Part shown: in pieces, positions 57,069 to 64,000 of the stretch
How the letters are laid out: every line of letters begins with the position of its first letter
Numbering within the stretch: position 1 is the stretch's first letter
Source: Gyromitra esculenta
Lineage: Eukaryota; Ascomycota; Pezizomycetes; Pezizales; Discinaceae
Direction of reading: 5' to 3'
Length of the DNA: 64,000 nt
Assembly (NCBI GenBank): GCA_038503075.1
Contig: JBCAML010000006.1
Coordinates: 1,674,001-1,738,000 of the forward strand
Made by a program: the position numbers and the translations under genes
Notes under the pieces: generated by a model
Database searches by the model: none
Told to the model about the DNA's origin: nothing
Seen by the model: the letters and a program-made list of their open reading frames with translations, nothing else

Positions 57069-59665
57069 CTAGTACCCTCCTCGCGGCGCGGTAACTCCCA
57101 TCTCGCTTACCGCCCTAACCATAACTCCAGCGAATCTCCCTGCCATATCTTCGTCTTGTCTAGCAGTCTCTACACCCATCAAAATCTTCTTTACACCTAC
57201 ATTCAACTCCCTTGTCCCTGTTGCATCAGCCAGTTCCCTTACAGCCCTTTGTTGCTCCTGCTCTGGGAATGCTTGTAGCTCTCTCAGGATGTGTGCGAGC
57301 TCATTGTGATTTGCTACATTGGGCACTGCAATGTCTGCGTCGAAAGACGTGAGGAGGTCCATCTGGCTTAATACGGAACGCTCGGTGGTGGTCGCGATGA
57401 TGAGTAGGCGCCTACCCTTCGGGGGCTGTTTACGAAGGAGAACCATGAGTGTTTGGAGAACAGCGTTACTGAAACGCGGCCCAATAGGGACCCAATCGAG
57501 AATGCGTTCGATATTGTCGACAACAACGACGTTAAGTGGGGATTTATAGGCGTCCATAAAAACCTTGCTTAGGAATTGCACTTTGCTAGCTTCATTGAAG
57601 CCGACCATACTCTCCGGAGATACAAGTTTAATGAACGGGAACTCGGATGCCATAGCGATTGACGCTGCAAGTGCTGTTTTTCCAGAACCAGGAGGACCGT
57701 GCATGAGGACAGATACCAGTGGGGTTTTCTCGGATTTGCGGACTTGTTCAACGAACAATCGGCCTTCTGCAAGAATATTATCGATGTTCTGCGAGTAACG
57801 GATGATACCACCCTGAACACATGATGCCAGCTCCTCTTCACTCACACCGAAGGCGGGACGAACTTCCTCGAGTGCATTGAAGAAGTCCTGTCTATTAACT
57901 TTCATATTCTCGATATCTTCAGAGATCCCAGCCACCGTTCCGACCTTAACGTGTCTATTAAACGCGAAAGATGAGGCGGACTTGATAAGACCACCAATTT
58001 CAGCACCCGAGAAATTCTTTGTGACAGCAGCTAGTTCATCAATGTCAACATCTGAATCGATCACGTTGTTGGCACGCATCTTGTTGGTGTGAATTTTGAG
58101 GATCTGTCTGCGCCCGAATTCGTCAGGGAGGGAAATCTCCATGTGGACTTCAAGACGACCAGGACGGAGGAGAGCTTCGTCAATCATGTCCATTCTGTTG
58201 GTCATACCGATGATGAGAATATTATTCAGTTGATCTACACCATCAAGCTATACGTAAGCTCTATTAGTAATTTGTTTTATGAGAGGGAGAGGGGCAGGAC
58301 TGACCTTGGAAAGCAGCTGATTAACTACAGAGTCTCCAACACCAGTTCCGTCGTTTTTGCTACCACGCTGTTTACAAATCGCATCTAACTCATCGAAGAT
58401 TATAATATGTAATCCGCTCTCTTCTGCCTTCTCCTTATACTCCTTCTCCGCATCTGCAAATAGTTTTCGGATATTTTCCTCAGACTGTCCAACATATTTA
58501 TTCAAGATTTCCGGTCCATTAACCACCTTTGGTTCTCTTGCATTCAACATCTTCCCAATCTGCCTCGCAATCAACGTTTTACCAGTACCGGGAGGCCCAA
58601 ACAACAATATTCCCTTCACGTGCTGGATACCAAGTTTTTCCACCAAACCAGGCGGGAAGATACGCGAAGCGAAAGCACGACGGAAGATCTGAGAGAACTC
58701 GGTATCAAGGCCACCAATACCCATGTCCTCGAATTTGAAATTCGGTTGGATAATTGCGTTTGCGGCAGGACGCTTATTCGAGCCCTTAATTTTGATGGGG
58801 GACTTTGCATCTTTATAGAATGTGATATACGTGTGAGGGGTGAGAATCCCGCGCGCGGTGGGGTTGGACACGGTGGGGGCATCAGCAGGGAGACCGCCTT
58901 TTTTGTCAGAGAGGTTGACAATTTGGACAGATTTGACGATTATGAGGAATTTGATGTTGCGGACGTCCATAATAAGACGTTGGCCGGGAGCAAAAACTTG
59001 GTTTGAGAAGTTCTGGCAAGGACATTAGTAAAACAGCTGATCTCCGCTACAGCTAGACGTGACGTACTCGCAGGAAGAGCTTCGTTAGGTCGTCTTGGTC
59101 GTACATTTCCTCGCTGATCTTCCGGGACGCAAATCCAATTTCGAGATCTAAGCTTCCTAAGTATGCAGCACCACCCTGCGCGAAAGGGTCGTAGGGCGCA
59201 ATTGTGATCTGGTCCGTCAAACTCCACTGCGCCCAGTCTCGGTGTGCCGATGAAAATCCGGCATATCCGGGCTGAACTTGGTCGTGGGGTTTGACTGAGA
59301 GAACGAATTGGTCATCGCAGATGACATATTGCTCCGAGTGGAAGTCTTGCGGAGAAACTGCGACGCTGTAGAAGGGTGCAACTTAGCACCCTAACTCTCT
59401 TGCAAACTTAGGAAAGAGAAGGAAGTTATGCATACAAATTCGTGATAATAAATTCATCACTTGGGCTCTTGGTAAGCCTAAACACTCTGCTCTGTGCTGG
59501 CGATCCGCGTTGCTGTTGTGGTGGAGGTCCTTGCGATCTCATTGGCGTTCCTCGTGGGGCGGAAGACTGCTGATAGCTGGTGGGCTGCTGATAGCCTGGC
59601 GGGGTTTGATTGTATCTTGGATCCGGTTGCTGAGGATTACCAGGGACGGGTTTACGGCCAAACAT
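57069..59665 (-). CDS. SEC18: NSF-type ATPase Sec18 (SNARE disassembly)
   Basis: Four exons on the minus strand: 59665-59436, 59365-59068, 59012-58305, 58247-57069, giving 804 aa. A Pro/Gln-rich N-terminal extension (about residues 5-55) precedes the N domain (VFRLTKSPSDEFIITN, VFAPGQ). D1 has Walker A GPPGTGKT (315-322), Walker B IIIFDELD (near 385) and sensor/arginine region MTNRMDMIDEALLRPGR. D2 has GPPGSGKT (596-603) with VVVVDNIE. With alpha-SNAP (Sec17) it uses ATP to take apart cis-SNARE complexes after vesicle fusion. D1 is the force-producing ring and D2 the hexameriser. The Gln/Pro N-terminal stretch is typical of filamentous fungi. Confidence 0.96.
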
Positions 59666-60161
59666 TTTGGAGCTGCAGTGGGAGCTACTGAAGAAGTCAG
59701 AGGTTAGTTAGAGCTGGGCAAGAGGAGGGGTAGTTGAGTACTTATTCAAAAGCTATGGAGGATAACACGGTTTTATGAAGAAATGTAAGACTGGTAAGGA
59801 GAACAAGTGGCGCGTCGAGGGTGTTGGAGCTTCGTAGAGTATGGGAATACGTAAGGTAGAAACCACAGTGGTGAAGCTGAGGGCTGCGCCAAGAAATTCA
59901 GATCAGATAAGATTGCAGTGGGGCTCAGGGCTCTTATCGATTTTGAATGCGAGATTGCCCAATTGGATACTCCCCCACCCTTTGGTAGGTGGAAGGTGAA
60001 GCAAAAAGGCACATTAGATTCTACGCCAAGCACATATTCAATCACATTTTCACGAGCAGGGCCTGGTCCTTCCAATAGCTTTTATTCAATTACACATCCG
60101 TAATACCATTTGCAAAAAAGAATCTATTGCTTTTTTTATGCTGGTGCCTCCCTATATACCA
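59666..60161. other. Intergenic: SEC18 upstream to CCT2 3' end
   Basis: About 0.5 kb, probably the SEC18 leader and promoter; the open frames on both strands have no motif. Confidence 0.45.
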
Positions 60162-62204
60162 CTAGTGTCGCTCACGCTGTCGGGGAAAATAGTAATTAGC
60201 AGTGAGAAGCACGATAGGAAATAAGGAGTATAAGAAACTTACCATTCTTGGCTTTGACCTGACAATGCTATCAACCCTCAACAGCATTTCTGTCGCCTCT
60301 GAAGCAGAGGAGACAACAGCTCTTTTGAGTTTGTAACTCTCGATCTATTTATAAACCTTTGGGTTAGTTGGATCTCAAACAGGTATATCAGCAGTAACGG
60401 GAATACTCACAACACCAAGCTCCCTCATATCCCCAATCCTCCCACCAGGGTGGTACAGATCCAATCCAGAGCTCGACATCCCCTTGTTGATGGCAGCCCT
60501 CAGCTTCGCTACTAATTCGCTGCTATCGAATCCGGCATTGTCCGCTAGAATAGTCGGGAGTTGTCTCAGGGCGCGCGCAAATGCCTCAATAGCAAGAGCC
60601 TTCTTTCCTGGGGTATTTTGCGCAGCTTGTTCGACAGCCTTACTCATGATCATCTCCGAGCACCCACCGCCGAGAACAGTCCTCGTCTCCACCACAGTCT
60701 GTGACAAAACTGAGAGCGCATCGTGAAGCGACCTATCGGCCTCATCCAGCAGCTGCTCTGTAGCTCCCCTAAGAACAATCGTACAGGCCTCTCCAGCCGC
60801 TACGCCAGAGAACTTAATCAATGTGTCCTCGCCAATAATGACCTCCTCGATTAAATCACAGTGACCAAGCTTGACAGCTTCGGGGTGGTCAAAGGTAGAG
60901 GTAATTTCACCACCGGTGACGAGGGCAAGACGTTCGATGCCATCGAAGTCAGCATGCTCAATGGAGACGATACCAGCATCAGCGAAGAGTTGTTCAGGCC
61001 AGTTATAGATAAGTTGGCGATTGACGAAACAGTTAATGCCATGGGCTTTGATTCTCTCAACTTTGGCGCGCATCTTTTCACGCTCGGCCTTCTCGAGCTC
61101 AGCAAGCTTGCCAGTAGAGTCGACCTTTACGCGGGCACCAAAGATCTTGATTTTATCCGTGTCCATCGCTGTTTTGATATCAGTAAATAAGCTTTCTACT
61201 TGAAAAAGTAACACTAGGACATACCAGTGTTAGCCACAAGAATCTTCGCATTCTCGAGCTTCTTCGGCTGATTGACTCCAATCCTCTTATCCAGGATAAA
61301 ACCCTCGTCCAGGTACGAGTCGCTCAGTTTCCCACCCGCCTTCTTTATAATCTGGATATTATTCAAATTGGTGCTTCCCTTCAACCTCAATACAGCATCC
61401 ACGGCGAGCTTCGAAAAGTGCTCCTTATCTTGAGACAACACCTTTGAGCTTAACGTTGTCCTTGAAATGCTTAGTAAATCCTGCTTGAACTTCTCCGGGT
61501 CCTCCCTATGATCTACAGCGCTAGCTCTCAAGGCTTCTAAAGCAGCAGCTGACGCAACACGGTATCCGTCAATGATGGTCTGCGGGTGGATCTTCTGGTC
61601 AACCAACTTCTCGGCTTCACGGAGAAGCTCAGCAGCAAGAACGGTAACGGAAGTGGTTCCATCGCCGACTTCGTCGTCTTGAACCTTTGAGATGTTGACG
61701 AGGACTTTAGCAGCGGCGTTGTCTAACGCTATGGATTTAAGGATGGTGGCACCGTCATTAGTCACCATGATCTGTCCTGTCGAGCTGTAGATAGTTCATC
61801 GTTAGGGATTTATCCTTGGGGTCTGAGATTGGATGGGAAAGCTCTGGATAGCAGGTTTGTAGTAATACACACGCTGATTGTAATATCTTGTCCATTCCTT
61901 TCGGCCCCAGCGTCGTCTTTACCAGATCCCCGACCGCGATAGCACCAACAAATGCAGACAACCCTATCCATCATATCCATCATTAGCCATCATTTTTGTG
62001 GGCTCCAGTGTAACCTTAGTACACTCTCCAATCTTCTCTCCCCTTCCCAATCCTCAAACTCAGAGATTCGACATACTCGCGTTTTCTCCCCTTTCCTCTG
62101 TAACATCCTCTCCAAAAATTTGCGTAGGATTACTCTATAAGGTAGTCTCGAGTTAGTATATGGTGCAAAAATTTAAATTCTTGAGAAATAGGGTGACCTA
62201 CCAT
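60162..62204 (-). CDS. CCT2: T-complex chaperonin subunit beta (CCT2)
   Basis: Seven exons on the minus strand: 62204-62202 (ATG only), 62134-62077, 61963-61873, 61784-61225, 61168-60411, 60344-60243, 60176-60162 (five codons with the stop). All phases agree and give 528 aa, normal for CCT beta. Start M|SNPTQIF; then [36 protein letters not shown], the ATP-binding and catalytic VGDGTTS, the apical domain ([13 protein letters not shown]), GGGCSEM, and the end [16 protein letters not shown] is a two-ring ATP-dependent folding machine for actin and tubulin. Branch sites TACTAAC or CTAAC are visible in several introns. A GCACGTGAC site lies about 90 bp upstream of the ATG. Confidence 0.95.
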
Positions 62205-63284
62205 TGTGGTTGGATATTTGGTCGTGTATGGCGGGGTATCGAAATATTTTGGTGAGGCGGAAGCCGTAACCAAGGAGGGACAGCAGGGTGAGCACGTGAC
62301 GAGAAGAGAGAGGTAAGGTTACCCTGACTGGTTTAGGGTCAATGATAGGAGAGGTACATGTAGTCAGCCAAAGTCATCCGAATGACCTGGATAGACCTGC
62401 TGCTAATAATCCATATTACTAGCAGAGAAGGGATGGAGAGTCTTCAATAGGTTGGAATAGTAAATATTAGTTACATAGAGAGCTCTGTAGAAGGAGTTAT
62501 GATGAATGAAGTGACCGATGTATTACCCTGGGGTCAACGAGACAAGTGTCTACATTTAGACAGGCGATAATGATTTTCCTTCCCTATATATTTATATAAT
62601 TAGAGGGAAAAGAACTCTTGTTGTTAGTAGCAATTACCTCAGGGTACTTGTAAAGTGCTTGGCAATGATCTGGATCTGGATGAGACCCCTCTTTTTGGGT
62701 CTTACAACTAAATAGAATTCCAGAAAGGGTTGTTCTAGGCTGTTTCAAGGTAGGATCAATCTAGACGCGCTATTACTCAAGCATCACACCGCCTACTTAA
62801 TACTGAATGACTTGCTAGATATGCTATCTAAAATTCCAAAATGGCAAAGGGAGATAGGCCTACGCTTATTTCCTTCAGATAGTAAGCGCTTGTTAGAAAA
62901 AATGTAGGGGCGATGAATGTGGGAACGTAATTATATTTCTACAAAAACGAACCATTACTTAGTGCAATAGTCACAAGTCTCTCACTATGACAGTAAAACA
63001 GCACGCTGAAAGACAAGTTCTTGCAAGGCGATCCGGCTCTCAAGTTAAAGGTGAGCGGTGACGGAAAAAGTTAATTGGTATTCATAATTCAAATCGATCG
63101 CTGCTAGTCCGAAAACTACATTTTTGTAGAATGGACAATACTACAGAAACCCTTATCACTCGACAATCACCAACCATAAGCACCTAGATCTTTGCATAAG
63201 AACGAACCCCCGGAAAATACAAAAAGCGCAAAAAAAAAAAAAAGACCATAGCCTGAAAACAACTAGTTTAGAAATACACCCCCT
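62205..63284. other. Intergenic: CCT2 promoter and nucleoporin 3' flank
   Basis: About 1.1 kb. CACGTG at 62293-62298 and a TACATGTA palindrome at 62,355. No gene seen. Confidence 0.45.
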
Positions 63285-63955
63285 TTATCTCCCCAACCCA
63301 AACTGACCTCGCTGGCTTTGTCCTAGCCCCTGGCCTTGACCTCCTGTCATCCTTGGCCCATTCCTCTCCAAAACACCCTTCAACTTCTTCCCTATCTCTC
63401 TCCTCGCCTTCATCTCCTCTTTCGCCTCTTCTACATCAACTGGATCTGTAAGCGCCAACACTGGTGTCGAAGCATATCCATACCCAGGACTCATAATCCC
63501 CCCTCTAAGAGTCCTCTCGGGAGTCGCAAACCTCAGTGGCGTCTCTTCCCTCATACTCCTCTCTGGTGTCATGCCCCTAGTGCGATTCGGAGTGGCAGAG
63601 GCACCGCGGCTCTTGATTTTAAGCCGGCGAACGCGCTCTTCAAGGTATTCAATATCACTAGTCTTTCGTTCGACCATGCCAGTGAGTTTCATAATCGTGT
63701 TGCGGACCGCTTCGACTGTAGGAGGGACAACCGCGCCTGCCTTGTTTTTGTCTCGGGAGGCGACCTTAGCTTTAAGTTGGGTAACTTCTTTTTCGGCATC
63801 TTTGAGGAGCTTCTCGACTCGGATATACTCTTTTCGAAGCTTCCTTTGCTGAAGGAGTTGTTCGGGAGTAAGAGGTCTAGCACGAGCAGCAGCAGCGGTT
63901 TGAGCGTCACTATGGACAGCAAGCAGTCGCTTGATCTCGGCGTCTTTAGTATCCA
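63285..63955 (-). CDS. Last exon of a probable nucleoporin (Nup159-like C-terminus)
   Basis: The 3'-terminal exon of a gene whose start lies beyond the window. The acceptor TTTTGAATAG| sits at 63957-63956, so the Met at 63954 is internal and not a start. It encodes about 223 residues: a coiled coil (EQLLQQRKLRKEYIRVEKLLKDAEKEVTQ, then VERKTSDIEYLEERVRRLK), then a Thr-Pro-rich segment (TPNRTRGMTPERS, TPLRFATPERTLR) with many TP kinase-type sites, and a Gly/Gln tail (QGQGLGQSQRGQFGLGR). The coiled coil plus TP-repeat layout resembles the C-terminus of filamentous-fungal Nup159, which anchors the cytoplasmic mRNA-export platform. This is my best guess, not certain. Confidence 0.5.
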
Positions 63956-64000
63956 CTATTCAAAAGTCAGTAATTGCGTATCAAAATCCTTGATCGCAGC

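Noticed and set aside
1..64000. CRISPR arrays, prokaryotic operons, rRNA genes
   Set aside because: The window is a spliced eukaryotic genome region; no spaced repeat array and no rRNA-like sequence was seen.

Overview
This window is nuclear DNA of a filamentous ascomycete (Pezizomycotina). Protein genes are cut by short introns of about 50-130 nt with GT(A/G)NGT donors, CTAAC/TACTAAC-type branch sites and NAG acceptors. The gene set is fungal: a COMPASS SET1 with RRM, a 161-residue tropomyosin, BIG1, CSI2 and a fungal CBM1 cellulose-binding module. The secreted-protein content would fit an early-diverging class such as Orbiliomycetes or Pezizomycetes, but I cannot fix the species.

The two flanks are ordinary housekeeping DNA. 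On the left (1-9 kb) are the start of EMC1 (-), a tRNA-Val(CAC) (-), SET1 (+, four exons) and TRM112 (-, three exons, convergent with SET1). On the right (41-64 kb) are UBC1 (-), tropomyosin (-), a divergent securin/Cut2 gene (+), an unrecognised ORF (+), a tRNA-like pol III unit (+), RCY1 (-, seven exons), BIG1 (-), a novel RAERY-repeat protein (-), a small hypothetical (+), SEC18 (-, four exons), CCT2 (-, seven exons, the first being only ATG) and the last exon of a probable nucleoporin (-). Several act in one broad area: SEC18 and RCY1 in vesicle fusion and recycling, EMC1 and BIG1 in the ER, tropomyosin and CCT2 in actin and folding, UBC1 and securin in ubiquitin-dependent turnover.

The middle (9-41 kb) is different: gene-poor, AT-rich and transposon-bearing. 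The only genes I can support there all encode secretory-pathway products: a 105-aa GPI-anchor-like protein (11.3-11.8 kb), a CBM1 protein (13.7-14.6 kb), CSI2 (16.3-17.5 kb) and a Kex2-type small secreted protein (33.5-34.1 kb). Its centre is a nested insertion. A full-length two-ORF LINE (18,892-30,133, 16-bp target duplication, poly-A tail) carries a 5,945-bp Ty3/gypsy chromovirus (22,896-28,840) inside its ORF2. The gypsy element has LTRs that I read as identical and a 5-bp TSD, yet its gag-pol is broken by frameshifts. A 9-nt complementarity between its LTR and the sequence just downstream suggests Tf1-like self-priming.

All exon joins were made by eye from splice signals and frame. No alignment or database search was run, so family names rest on recognised motifs.
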